From an uncultured Lachnospiraceae bacterium (GTDB lineage: Bacteria > Bacillota > Clostridia > Lachnospirales > Lachnospiraceae), in assembly GCA_910588965.1 (NCBI GenBank), contig CAJUSO010000061.1:1-17739 (forward strand): a stretch of DNA of 17,739 nucleotides, read 5' to 3'. This document shows, piece after piece, positions 1 to 7,243 of this stretch (positions within the stretch are counted from its first letter, which is position 1; the number at the start of each line of letters is the position of its first letter). The notes beneath the pieces are model-generated. The model had not been told where the DNA came from. It worked only from the letters and a program-made list of their open reading frames with translations, and did not search any database. The position numbers were made by a program, and so were the translations under genes.

Positions 1-160
1 CAATACAATGACGGAGATATTTTCTTGTACTTATCCTTTACCACATCACGCAATGTTCCATAGAATTTTCCTCCAATTATCTTTTCCAATCTCTTTGACT
101 AAGTATTTCCAGTTATTTACTCTTAAATCACTACATGATATAATGAATTTGCTAATTCAA

Positions 161-237
161 CGAGTAGCGAATTGCGGTTCCAGATGCCTTTCTCTGTAAT
201 ATAAACCGAGTAGGGGAATGTCCCTCTCCGCTACTCG
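161..237 (-). repeat. Overlapping inverted repeats with alternative pairings
   Basis: CGAGTAGCG at 161-169 is the perfect reverse complement of CGCTACTCG at 229-237. A second copy, CGAGTAG at 207-213, can instead pair with 231-237 and encloses an inner GGGA/TCCC stem (214-217 with 221-224). The arm at 229-237 can therefore form two mutually exclusive hairpins. A very GC-rich stretch, about 237-260, follows. Function is unknown; it could be an element end, a recombination site or a structured RNA. Confidence 0.4.
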
Positions 238-290
238 CCGCGCGGGGCGCGTGCAGCTTTCGCTGCTAATTTCCTTACGCACCCCTGCGC

Positions 291-333
291 ATAAAAACGA
301 CCAGACAGGTTAGCTACTCCTATCTGGCCGTTT
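291..333 (-). terminator. Rho-independent terminator downstream of spoIVB remnant
   Basis: Read on the minus strand, positions 331-320 pair with 308-297 as a 12-bp stem (ACGGCCAGATAG with CTGTCTGGTCGT, two G-U pairs). The loop is 11 nt and a GTTTTTAT tract follows at 298-291. The wobble pairs form only in the minus-strand transcript, which supports the orientation. It would end transcripts coming from spoIVB or the 46-codon ORF. Confidence 0.7.
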
Positions 334-472
334 ATGACAGGTATTCAATTATGAATATGTATTTACCGAAACTGCTCCTCCTTTCACTTACATTCACATA
401 TCCGCGCAGATACAGTGTCCCATTCTTGGTCAATGAATTAGGATAACCACCAGAAACGCCGATTTTCAGCAT
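332..472 (-). CDS. Small ORF, 46 aa, unknown
   Basis: This ATG ORF begins MLKIGVSGGYPNSLTKNG and ends IIEYLS. It lies 28 nt beyond the spoIVB stop, with a weak purine-rich AGGA just before the start, and its stop codon falls at the base of the terminator hairpin. I recognise no family, signal peptide or motif. The exact fit between the spoIVB break and the terminator makes it a plausible transcribed ORF, but at this length chance is a serious alternative. Confidence 0.25.
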   Translation of the reverse strand: MLKIGVSGGYPNSLTKNGTLYLRGYVNVSERRSSFGKYIFIIEYLS

Positions 473-500
473 TTCCTGTGTTGTCCTTATTATAACTCAC

Positions 501-1676
501 TCACATGCCCTGTATAATCCCTCCCGTAAGGCTTAATAACTCTGGATCTGTGACTTGGAAAAGAATCCCTTTATTCTCGCTGTTATAATCTAATTCTGTA
601 ATTTGGATGGAATACTCTTTCCTCTCTCCTGAAACAGACGATGCTATCACTGCCTCTCCTTCTTTGATGTCCTGTTTCAAGCCTATGCTATAATAAGTTT
701 CCTGTGGTAATCCTGGCTTTTTTTCCAGGGTGCCGTAAATGCCGGCATCTGTATTTTCTGCCACATCCCCCAGGCGGTATTGATCCAGATAAGTAATGAC
801 GCCGGAAATCTCGCCAGGGTCTCCCTTCTCCCCTTTCTTAATCCCTGCTATTTCTGCCTCATACAAGGTTCCCTGGCCAATATTCACCTTTAGGCCTGTA
901 TCCATGTCGCTGACGGGGTGCCCAAGCGCACCGTAAGAGCCTTCCTGGTTATAATAAGTCAGGGTGCCAACCCCGGCCAAGTCATCCCTAACCCAGATGC
1001 CAAGCTTATATTCCCCTTCTGCTGTCTTAACAGGCTGCATTTTCAGGCGGATATACTCGCCTTCCCGTAAGATGCCCAATACCACAGGCTCACCCTGGGA
1101 CTGGTTTATCCGCTCTGCCAAATCCTCCTTGCCCTCTACCACTGCTTCGTCTACTGTCTTGACGTAATCCCCGCTCTGGACTAAGCGCCCGGCTGGCTCA
1201 TGGCTCATGCCATCGCTTCCGGTCACTGCCCCAGTGCCAATAATTAAAATCCCCTCTGTTTCTACATAAATGCCTACAGGGGTCCCACATGGTACTACCT
1301 GCTCTTCTTCCATGACTTCCACGGCGACTTCCTTCATATGGATAAGGCCGAATAATTTACAGGAAATGGAATAGCTGCCTGGCTCCCTGGATTTCAGGGA
1401 AAAACTCTGGTTTAAGTCCAGCCGGATTTTATCTGCGTCCACGGTAGGGGATTGGTTGCCAAACACTTCCAGCCCCTCCTGCCCCACTTCCCCGGTAACA
1501 GGCAGATGGAAGTCAAAACTCTCTTCCTGTCCTTTCTCTATACGGATTCTGTCGGGAATGGACTCCTTTATCGTAAAATAAGAGAAAAACAGCACCCAGC
1601 AAAAGCCTGCCAAGAGGCTCCCGTAGGCAATCCATCCCTGCAAGGCAGACTGCCTTTTTTTTCTATTTTCCTTCAT
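501..1676 (-). CDS. spoIVB: SpoIVB sporulation serine peptidase (S55), truncated before catalytic Ser
   Basis: SpoIVB is made in the forespore, secreted into the intermembrane space, and triggers pro-sigma-K processing by cleaving SpoIVFA. This protein has an N-terminal membrane anchor (about residues 14-36), the IPDRIRIEKGQ / LPVTGEV region, a PDZ-type domain (about 125-200) and the GALGHPVSDMD motif carrying the catalytic His (about 253). It then ends LSLTGGIIQGM-stop. In the family this segment continues as GMSGSP, where the first Ser is the nucleophile, followed by roughly 45 more residues including the VTHV-type strand. The nucleophile is therefore missing and no frame after the stop restores it, so this is not a simple frameshift. 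An in-frame TTG lies 27 nt upstream, but the ATG at 1676 has the better-spaced AGAGG and sits about 30 nt after the predicted transcription start. The gene is either a pseudogene or is interrupted by DNA that could be removed. Confidence 0.9.
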   Translation of the reverse strand: MKENRKKRQSALQGWIAYGSLLAGFCWVLFFSYFTIKESIPDRIRIEKGQEESFDFHLPVTGEVGQEGLEVFGNQSPTVDADKIRLDLNQSFSLKSREPGSYSISCKLFGLIHMKEVAVEVMEEEQVVPCGTPVGIYVETEGILIIGTGAVTGSDGMSHEPAGRLVQSGDYVKTVDEAVVEGKEDLAERINQSQGEPVVLGILREGEYIRLKMQPVKTAEGEYKLGIWVRDDLAGVGTLTYYNQEGSYGALGHPVSDMDTGLKVNIGQGTLYEAEIAGIKKGEKGDPGEISGVITYLDQYRLGDVAENTDAGIYGTLEKKPGLPQETYYSIGLKQDIKEGEAVIASSVSGERKEYSIQITELDYNSENKGILFQVTDPELLSLTGGIIQGM

Positions 1677-1713
1677 CCCTTCACATCCTCTCAAGGATTT
1701 CAAAATCCTATGT

Positions 1714-1742
1714 TAGTATGCGGAGTTCTTCTTTTTTCAGTC
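1714..1742 (-). promoter_or_regulatory. Sigma-G-like (forespore) promoter of spoIVB
   Basis: On the minus strand, GACTG (1742-1738) and CATACTA (1720-1714) are separated by 17 bp. The -10 is an exact match to the CATAnTA forespore consensus, and the -35 matches four of five positions of GMATR. The predicted start lies about 30 nt before the spoIVB ATG. Known spoIVB genes are sigma-F/G controlled, which supports the assignment. Confidence 0.5.
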
Positions 1743-2041
1743 TGGGATTTTCTGTATTGGCTCTTATTTTCTAAAAATTAAGAAGAAAAATAAATTGCAT
1801 GGATGATAGATACAGCGCAAGTATTTGGACGGAAGGATAAGGAAAATGCCGGCATCCGTTGATAAAAACCTGCCTTTTGCGCATAGTAGGAACTTTTTAT
1901 CCACAGTACAATCTTATCTATCATCTTGCCTGACATCTGCTGCCCATACGGGCCAGCCATCCCAAAATCAAATCCGCCATAACTGGTACAGCGTGATATG
2001 ATAGATTTTCAGGGCTTACTATTGTATCCCTTCTTTTGCAA
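1743..2041 (-). other. Intergenic region between sucrose operon and spoIVB, possible decayed ORF
   Basis: There is no convincing gene. A minus-strand reading frame (stop at 1778, start codon near 1960) encodes 60 residues with a fairly ordinary first half (GQQMSGKMIDKIVLWIKSSY) and a low-complexity tail. It has no ribosome-binding site or recognised family and could be a gene remnant. ATCTATCAT near 2000 and ATGATAGAT near 1917 form a 9-bp inverted repeat. I see no clear terminator for the upstream sucrose operon here. Confidence 0.3.
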
Positions 2042-2269
2042 TCAGATAGAACCTAACGCATTGATAATATCCTCCACATTTTCCCTTCCTTCATGGATCC
2101 TGAGCCTGACCGGCTTCGACAGATCTATACTGAAAATACCCATAATGGACTTTGCGTCGATAACATATCTGCCGCTGACCAGATCTATCTCTGCATCAAA
2201 TTTTGCCGTAATGGATACAAAATTTTTTACTTTATCAATACTATCCAATGATAGTTCTATTTCCTTCAT
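2042..2269 (-). CDS. Crh-like HPr paralogue lacking the phosphorylatable His
   Basis: This 75-residue protein has the HPr fold pattern: AKFDAEIDLVSGRYVIDAKSIMGIFSIDL aligns with the central HPr region and keeps the KSIMG motif, with Ser41 in the place of regulatory Ser46. At the position of catalytic His15 it has Ser10 within LSLDSIDKVK, and the IHARPA signature is absent. It therefore cannot relay phosphate from enzyme I, but could still be a substrate of HPr kinase/phosphorylase and act as a CcpA co-regulator, as B. subtilis Crh does (inference). It is the last gene of the sucrose operon, 86 bp after ptsI. Similar His-less HPr-domain proteins occur in other Clostridia; their role is not established to my knowledge. 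Confidence 0.85.
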   Translation of the reverse strand: MKEIELSLDSIDKVKNFVSITAKFDAEIDLVSGRYVIDAKSIMGIFSIDLSKPVRLRIHEGRENVEDIINALGSI

Positions 2270-2355
2270 CCTTTTTCACCGGTTCCTTTCCTCTACCTAC
2301 GCAAAGATACCCGCCCTTTCTGGCATAGCTTTTCATGCGCCCTTTTCCATTCTAT

Positions 2356-3978
2356 TTAAAATACGATTTCACGGATACGCTTTCTGATTTTGAGTACCAT
2401 TGATGGGGAAACAGATAATTCATCCACGCCCATGCGTACAAATTCCTCTGTCAAATCAATATCTGCGCCAAGTTCCCCACAGATTCCCGCCCATTTACCA
2501 TATTTATGTGCATTATCAACTACCATCTGGATCATCTTCAGCACAGCTTTGTGGTGTGGATTATAAAAATCATCCAGCCTCTCATTCTGACGGTCGATTG
2601 CCAGCGTGTATTGTGTTAAATCATTCGTGCCTATACTGAAAAAGTCCACAAGCTCTGCAAGCTCATCAGAAACCATGACTGCTGCAGGTGTTTCTATCAT
2701 AATCCCCTGTTCTGGCACGGTATATGGGATTTTCTGCTCTTCCAATTCCTGCTGCACTTCCTGCACAATCCCGTAAATGTCCCTTACTTCGTCAGCCGAT
2801 ATAATCATTGGATACATAATTGACAGATTCCCATAGACAGACGCCCGGAGCAGCGCCCGGAGCTGTGTTTTGAAAATATCGGGCTGTTTTAAACAAATAC
2901 GGATAGCCCGGTACCCCAGAGCCGGATTCTCCTCTTTGCCAAGCTTAAAATAATCCGCCTGCTTGTCAGCCCCTATATCCAGTGTCCTGATGATAACCTT
3001 CTTGCCAGCCATCGTCTGGACTACCTGCCGGTACGCTTGGAACTGTTCCTCCTCTGTGGGGAAATCCGTCCTGCCAAGATAAAGAAATTCACTGCGGAAT
3101 AACCCAATCCCTGCTGCATCATTTTCCAGCACATACCCCACATCAGAAACGCTGCCGATATTTGCGTAAAGCTTAACCTCCCTCCCGCTCTGGGTCACGG
3201 TTTCCCTGCCTTTCATATCCTGCAGCAGCAGGCTTTTTTCCTTTTCTTCCTTAATCCGCTCCTGTGCCTTTCCACGCACTTCTTCTGTGGGATCAAATAT
3301 CACTTCCGCAGAAAACCCATCCACGACTGCCGTCATCCCGTTATGGATACTTCCCAACTCCATCGGGACACCCACCAATGCTGGGATATTCATCATGCGC
3401 GCTAAAATCGCCGTATGGGAATTTGTTGAGCCATGCACCGTTACAAACGCAAGGATCTTCTCCTTATCCATCTGCACCGTTTCACTAGGCGTCAGGTCAT
3501 CCGCTACAATAATGGATGGCTCCATCGCACGGAAATCAATTTCCTCATGCCCGTACAGATTATTCACCAGGCGGTTGGAAATATCCTTTACATCCGCAGC
3601 GCGCGCACGCATATAATCATCATCCATCCCTGCAAACATCTCCGCGAAATTATCGCCTGTTATGGCTACCGCGTATTCCGCATTCACATTCTCTGTTCGG
3701 ATGATATTGTCAATTGATTCAAGGTAATCTTCATCTTCAAGCATCATCTGGTGCACTTCAAAAATTGCCGCGCTCGCCTCGCCGACCTCTTTCACGGCCT
3801 TATCATACAGGCTGCCAAGCTGTTCCTTCGCCTGCCCGATGGCTGCCCTGACACGCGAAGCCTCCGCGTCCGTATCCTCTACTTTCCCTCTTTTTACCTG
3901 GCAGCCTGTTTTATCAAGCAATACCACACGTCCCATGGCAATGCCTTTATAAACCGATTTTCCGAAAAACCTTACCAT
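2356..3978 (-). CDS. ptsI: PTS enzyme I (phosphoenolpyruvate-protein phosphotransferase)
   Basis: This cytoplasmic enzyme takes phosphate from PEP and passes it to HPr. The 540-residue protein has the N-terminal HPr-binding and swivel domains with the phosphorylated His188 in GSTNSHTAILAR. The C-terminal PEP-binding barrel has GLFRSEFLY (about 292-300), RTLDIGADK (about 331), SIGTNDLTQYTLA and Cys500 in GICGELGAD. It is complete, slightly shorter at the C terminus than the usual roughly 570 residues. GGAGAGG lies 6 nt before the ATG. It follows ptsH by 55 bp in the sucrose operon. General PTS genes are more often in a stand-alone ptsHI operon, so placement with scrA suggests either the cell's only PTS genes or a dedicated copy. 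Confidence 0.97.
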   Translation of the reverse strand: MVRFFGKSVYKGIAMGRVVLLDKTGCQVKRGKVEDTDAEASRVRAAIGQAKEQLGSLYDKAVKEVGEASAAIFEVHQMMLEDEDYLESIDNIIRTENVNAEYAVAITGDNFAEMFAGMDDDYMRARAADVKDISNRLVNNLYGHEEIDFRAMEPSIIVADDLTPSETVQMDKEKILAFVTVHGSTNSHTAILARMMNIPALVGVPMELGSIHNGMTAVVDGFSAEVIFDPTEEVRGKAQERIKEEKEKSLLLQDMKGRETVTQSGREVKLYANIGSVSDVGYVLENDAAGIGLFRSEFLYLGRTDFPTEEEQFQAYRQVVQTMAGKKVIIRTLDIGADKQADYFKLGKEENPALGYRAIRICLKQPDIFKTQLRALLRASVYGNLSIMYPMIISADEVRDIYGIVQEVQQELEEQKIPYTVPEQGIMIETPAAVMVSDELAELVDFFSIGTNDLTQYTLAIDRQNERLDDFYNPHHKAVLKMIQMVVDNAHKYGKWAGICGELGADIDLTEEFVRMGVDELSVSPSMVLKIRKRIREIVF

Positions 3979-4000
3979 ACCTTACCTCTCCATTCCACCC

Positions 4001-4020
4001 GGCCGGCGCCATGTCCGGCC
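4001..4020 (-). promoter_or_regulatory. GC-rich hairpin between ptsH and ptsI
   Basis: GGCCGG (4001-4006) and CCGGCC (4015-4020) form a 6-bp all-GC stem with an 8-nt loop. It sits between the ptsH stop and the ptsI ribosome-binding site and has no T-tract. It could protect the 3' end of upstream message or modulate the HPr to enzyme I ratio (inference). Confidence 0.35.
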
Positions 4021-4033
4021 AGGCATAAGCTGA

Positions 4034-4291
4034 TTACAGATTGTTTTCAAAGAATGCCTTGATTTCCCTGCTCGCAGTATCTTCATCTTCTCCGGAGACC
4101 TCTACCATGACCTCGTCGCCGCATTTTACGCCAAGCCCCATCAAAGCCATCAGTTTGGTTGCTTCCGCTTTTTTCCCATTTTTCACAATCACAATCTTAC
4201 TCTGGTATTTCTTTGCTTCTTTTACCAGGATCCCTGCTGGCCTTGCATGGATCCCTACCTCATCCTTAATCACATAGTTAAAATTCTTCAT
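4034..4291 (-). CDS. ptsH: HPr phosphocarrier with His15 but Lys at position 46
   Basis: HPr carries phosphate from enzyme I to the EIIA domain of PTS permeases. From the chosen ATG at 4291 (85 residues, beginning MKNFNYVIKDEVGIHARPAG) the active-site His falls at residue 15, as in canonical HPr. A GGAG and an upstream AAAGGA precede this ATG. An upstream in-frame ATG at 4315 would add eight residues and displace His15, so it is unlikely. The regulatory site, KSIMG in most Firmicutes HPr, reads ATKLMALMG here, with Lys46 in place of Ser46. HPr kinase should therefore not be able to phosphorylate it at that site (inference). It lies 59 bp after scrA. Confidence 0.95.
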   Translation of the reverse strand: MKNFNYVIKDEVGIHARPAGILVKEAKKYQSKIVIVKNGKKAEATKLMALMGLGVKCGDEVMVEVSGEDEDTASREIKAFFENNL

Positions 4292-4350
4292 AATCTCCAT
4301 TCCTTTCTTTTTCATTGTATTTTATATTATGCCAATCCGCTGGCAGCCCC

Positions 4351-6315
4351 TCATTCCACTGTGATGATCTTTTCCATCTGCTTTGACTTACCTGTCTTTA
4401 CTACATTACAAGACTGGTAGTCATCGCTGTTCGTCAGTAATACCGCTGAAGTTGTGCTGTACCCAGCAGCTTTGATTTTGGAAATATCGAATTCCATAAG
4501 TTTCTGTCCGGCCCTGACCTTATCCCCCTCAGATACCAGAACCGCAAACCCATCGCCGTCCATCTTTACTGTATCTACCCCGACATGGATAAGCAGTTCC
4601 ATTCCGCCCGGCCCGGCAATACCGATGGCATGGCGCGTTTCTGCTACAGAAGATATTTCCCCATCAAAAGGCGCTACAGCTTCCCCTGTTTCTGGCTCAA
4701 TACCAACGCCGTCCCCTAAAACACCAGATGCAAACGTTTCATCTGGGATATTTTCTCTTGGGATAACATTTCCTTGGATTGGGGCAAAAATCACTTTTTC
4801 CGCCTTATCCCCTGTCCCTGTATGCATATCTTTTGCAGGTTTCCCTATACTGGCAGGTTCCGCTGCACGGCTCCCAGCTGCCGCTCTCTCTTTTTTCCCG
4901 AATGCTCCTCCCAGCGCCATTGTGGCAGCAAACGCACACACGATTGCAACCGCCATGGATACCATGAACTGCAGCATGCAGTCAGGGCGGATACAGATAA
5001 CGCCGATTACGCCGCAAGGCCCCTGCGAGACAGATAATACCTTTGCAAGCGTGGCATAAGCAGCCCCGATGCCACCGCCAATCAATGCCCCATAAAACGG
5101 ATACCTTAATTTTAGATTGACACCAAAGATTGCCGGCTCTGTAATCCCAAGAAAGGAGGATATGCCAGAGGCAGAAGCCAGGCTCTTCATTTTAGGATCC
5201 TTCTTCATACGGAACATGACCGCTAACGCCGCTGCGCCCTGTGCACAGTTTGCAGCCGCCACAACCGCGAACGTAGGTGAACCGCCCAATGTGCCGATAT
5301 TTGCAAGGATCTGTGTCTCAGCCGTTACCAGGCTATGGTGCATGCCTGTGATAACCAGCAATGGATATGTAACCCCGTAAATCAGCCCTCCAAGAGAACC
5401 CAGGTCGAAGAACAGCCACATAACCGCATTTGTCATAGCGTCGCCGACGCCCCTCATGACCGGGCCGATAAACAGGAATGTCATTGCCCCGGCAATCAGC
5501 ACAGACAGCAGCGGTGTGACAATATTGTCAAGCATCGCAGGGACAATCTTACGGAGCTTTTTCTCCACAAATGACAGGCAAAAGACGGATGCGATGACCG
5601 GAAGGACCGTCCCCTGATACCCCACTTTCGCAACAGACAGCCCAAAAATATTCCAGTACGGGACAGTCCCGTCAAGCAACGCCTGCCCATAACCATACCC
5701 GTTCATTAAATCCGGATGGATCATGATTGCCCCGATAACCGCCCCAAGAATTGGCGTCCCGCCAAAAATCTTAGCGGCGGAAAACCCAATCAGCACTGGC
5801 AGGAATGTAAAACCAGCATTGGAAAACAGGTTCACCATTTCTGCAAAATCTTTAATCTGCGGAAATGCGTCCACAAGTGACTTGCCTTCCACAAACATAC
5901 CCTGCGCCGTCAGGATGTTGTTGATCCCCATCAGAAGTCCGGATGCAACCAGCGCGGGCAGGATTGGCACGAACACGTCTGCAAGGGTCTTTAAAAGTTT
6001 CTGCAATGGGTTCATTTTTTTTGCTGCCTGTTTTTTCAATTCTTCTTTCGTCATTTCTGTGATGTCAGCCATCTTGATAAACTCGGCATAGACATGGTTC
6101 ACAATGCCCGTTCCGAGAATAATCTGAAACTGCCCGCCATTGTTAAAATTGCCTTTCACAAGGCCGACATTTTCCAGGGCATCCTTGTCAATCAGGGAAT
6201 CATCCTTAAGGACAAGCCTAAGCCTTGTCGCACAATGGGCAGCGCTGATAATATTATCTTTGCCGCCCATACAGGCAAGGATTTCCTGCGCCGCTTTTAC
6301 ATATGTTTCTTCCAT
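4351..6315 (-). CDS. scrA: Sucrose-type PTS permease, EIIBCA fusion
   Basis: This membrane permease imports and phosphorylates a disaccharide. From the ATG at 6315 (AAGGAGG 8 nt upstream, 654 residues) the order is EIIB (about 1-85) with phospho-Cys28 in SAAHCATRLRL, a multi-helix EIIC (about 95-470) with MHHSL and GITEPAIFG (about 390-398), an Ala/Gly-rich linker (about 475-505), and a glucose-type EIIA (about 508-650) with His562 in ETRHAIG and active His577 in LLIHVGVDTV. This architecture is shared by sucrose, trehalose and beta-glucoside permeases. Sucrose is inferred from the GH32 hydrolase and LacI regulator in the same cluster. With its own EIIA, it needs only HPr and enzyme I, both encoded next. 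Confidence 0.92.
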   Translation of the reverse strand: MEETYVKAAQEILACMGGKDNIISAAHCATRLRLVLKDDSLIDKDALENVGLVKGNFNNGGQFQIILGTGIVNHVYAEFIKMADITEMTKEELKKQAAKKMNPLQKLLKTLADVFVPILPALVASGLLMGINNILTAQGMFVEGKSLVDAFPQIKDFAEMVNLFSNAGFTFLPVLIGFSAAKIFGGTPILGAVIGAIMIHPDLMNGYGYGQALLDGTVPYWNIFGLSVAKVGYQGTVLPVIASVFCLSFVEKKLRKIVPAMLDNIVTPLLSVLIAGAMTFLFIGPVMRGVGDAMTNAVMWLFFDLGSLGGLIYGVTYPLLVITGMHHSLVTAETQILANIGTLGGSPTFAVVAAANCAQGAAALAVMFRMKKDPKMKSLASASGISSFLGITEPAIFGVNLKLRYPFYGALIGGGIGAAYATLAKVLSVSQGPCGVIGVICIRPDCMLQFMVSMAVAIVCAFAATMALGGAFGKKERAAAGSRAAEPASIGKPAKDMHTGTGDKAEKVIFAPIQGNVIPRENIPDETFASGVLGDGVGIEPETGEAVAPFDGEISSVAETRHAIGIAGPGGMELLIHVGVDTVKMDGDGFAVLVSEGDKVRAGQKLMEFDISKIKAAGYSTTSAVLLTNSDDYQSCNVVKTGKSKQMEKIITVE

Positions 6316-6370
6316 AACGCTTACCTCCTTCATTATCTTTGCGTTTTGCCGCCAATTACCGTTTGCGCCT

Positions 6371-7204
6371 TTACACTGACACTTTCATACCGTCATAAGC
6401 TGCGTCCAGCCCATGCGCTCTGGCAAATCCTTCCAATTCTTCATGCGTCATGCCTCCATTATGGGAAAAATGGCTGATCACTTTAACGGTATCTGGATGG
6501 ATACATCCTTTCTCTTCCAGCATCTTTGCAAATGCAATGTCATCCGCTAGCCCCATATGGTAACCGTCCGTCTTCCTCTTGCCCATAGTAGCATCCATGG
6601 ATATCAGGTCATATTTATGGCTAAAGATACACTCCCATGCCTCATTGCTCAGGTTCATTCCCGTATCATGGCCATATAAAAGGCATTTCCCATCCTTCTC
6701 AATGATATAAATCAGGCAGGCCTCCCGTTTATCATGGTCTGCAGGTACCGGGATGATATGGTATCCATCCGCCATAAAATCAGCAAACGGCTCAAGCCGG
6801 ATGAACTTAACTGCGTTATCCAAAGGATGTACCTGAAACCTATCAATTAGCACAGCATCATAAAATGCTTTCTCCACCGCCGCATTGCCATATACATGCA
6901 GCATCCCCTGCGCATTATGCCCAAAATGTTCATGCCGGTGGATTAGTTCAACCGGGAAAAAATGATCCATATGGGAATGCGTGATCAGCAAATGCTGGAT
7001 CTGCCCCAGCCTCAAGGAATAGCTGAGAGCATGTGCGTATGTGTCTGGCGGAAAATCAATAAGGATCTTCCTATCTATAACTGACTGTGTCCTGGTGCGC
7101 ACCTCCTTCCCGCCGGTATCTCTTGCCTTCCTGCAAGTTTTGCACTCACAGAACAGGGCCGGCAGCCCTTCTGCTGCCGCAGTCCCCAAATACTGTATTT
7201 CCAT
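6371..7204 (-). CDS. Metallo-beta-lactamase-fold hydrolase, PhnP-like
   Basis: The 277-residue protein starts MEIQYLGTAAAEGLP and has a CECKTC cluster (residues 19-24) like the extra zinc site of PhnP-type phosphodiesterases. It carries the metal motif HSHMDH (76-81), a later GHDTG segment with metal-binding Asp, and C-terminal HFSHNG. PhnP hydrolyses cyclic ribose phosphate diesters, and relatives cleave other phosphodiesters. The substrate here is unknown. It lies between scrB and scrA with gaps of 39 and 55 bp and its own AAAGGAGG, so it is co-transcribed. It might act on a phosphosugar or cyclic phosphate made during sucrose metabolism, but that is inference only. Confidence 0.82.
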   Translation of the reverse strand: MEIQYLGTAAAEGLPALFCECKTCRKARDTGGKEVRTRTQSVIDRKILIDFPPDTYAHALSYSLRLGQIQHLLITHSHMDHFFPVELIHRHEHFGHNAQGMLHVYGNAAVEKAFYDAVLIDRFQVHPLDNAVKFIRLEPFADFMADGYHIIPVPADHDKREACLIYIIEKDGKCLLYGHDTGMNLSNEAWECIFSHKYDLISMDATMGKRKTDGYHMGLADDIAFAKMLEEKGCIHPDTVKVISHFSHNGGMTHEELEGFARAHGLDAAYDGMKVSV

Positions 7205-7243
7205 CGCGGCCTCCTTTCTTTTGGGTGGATTTCCATTCCTTTG

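Larger units (their letters stand above)
1..500. other. Segment abutting the broken end of spoIVB, no major gene
   Basis: No convincing long gene is visible here. Reading on the minus strand away from spoIVB, it holds a 46-codon ORF, a rho-independent terminator, a GC-rich patch with inverted repeats (about 207-260) and then AT-rich sequence. None of the three minus-strand frames beyond position 501 continues the SpoIVB family sequence, and no spo0A gene is seen although it often follows spoIVB. The segment could be the edge of an inserted element or an intergenic region left after a deletion. I cannot identify the element type. Confidence 0.5.

Noticed and set aside
8..199. 63-codon plus-strand ORF at the window start
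   Set aside because: No ribosome-binding site, low-complexity hydrophobic translation in AT-rich DNA, and overlap with the inverted-repeat patch.
1..500. Group II intron interrupting spoIVB
   Set aside because: The boundary does not begin with a GUGYG-type 5' end and no domain V-like hairpin or reverse transcriptase is seen in the window.
4454..5059. A 201-codon open frame on the plus strand
   Set aside because: It lies wholly opposite the scrA coding sequence, has no ribosome-binding site and gives a Ser/Pro/Thr-rich shadow translation.
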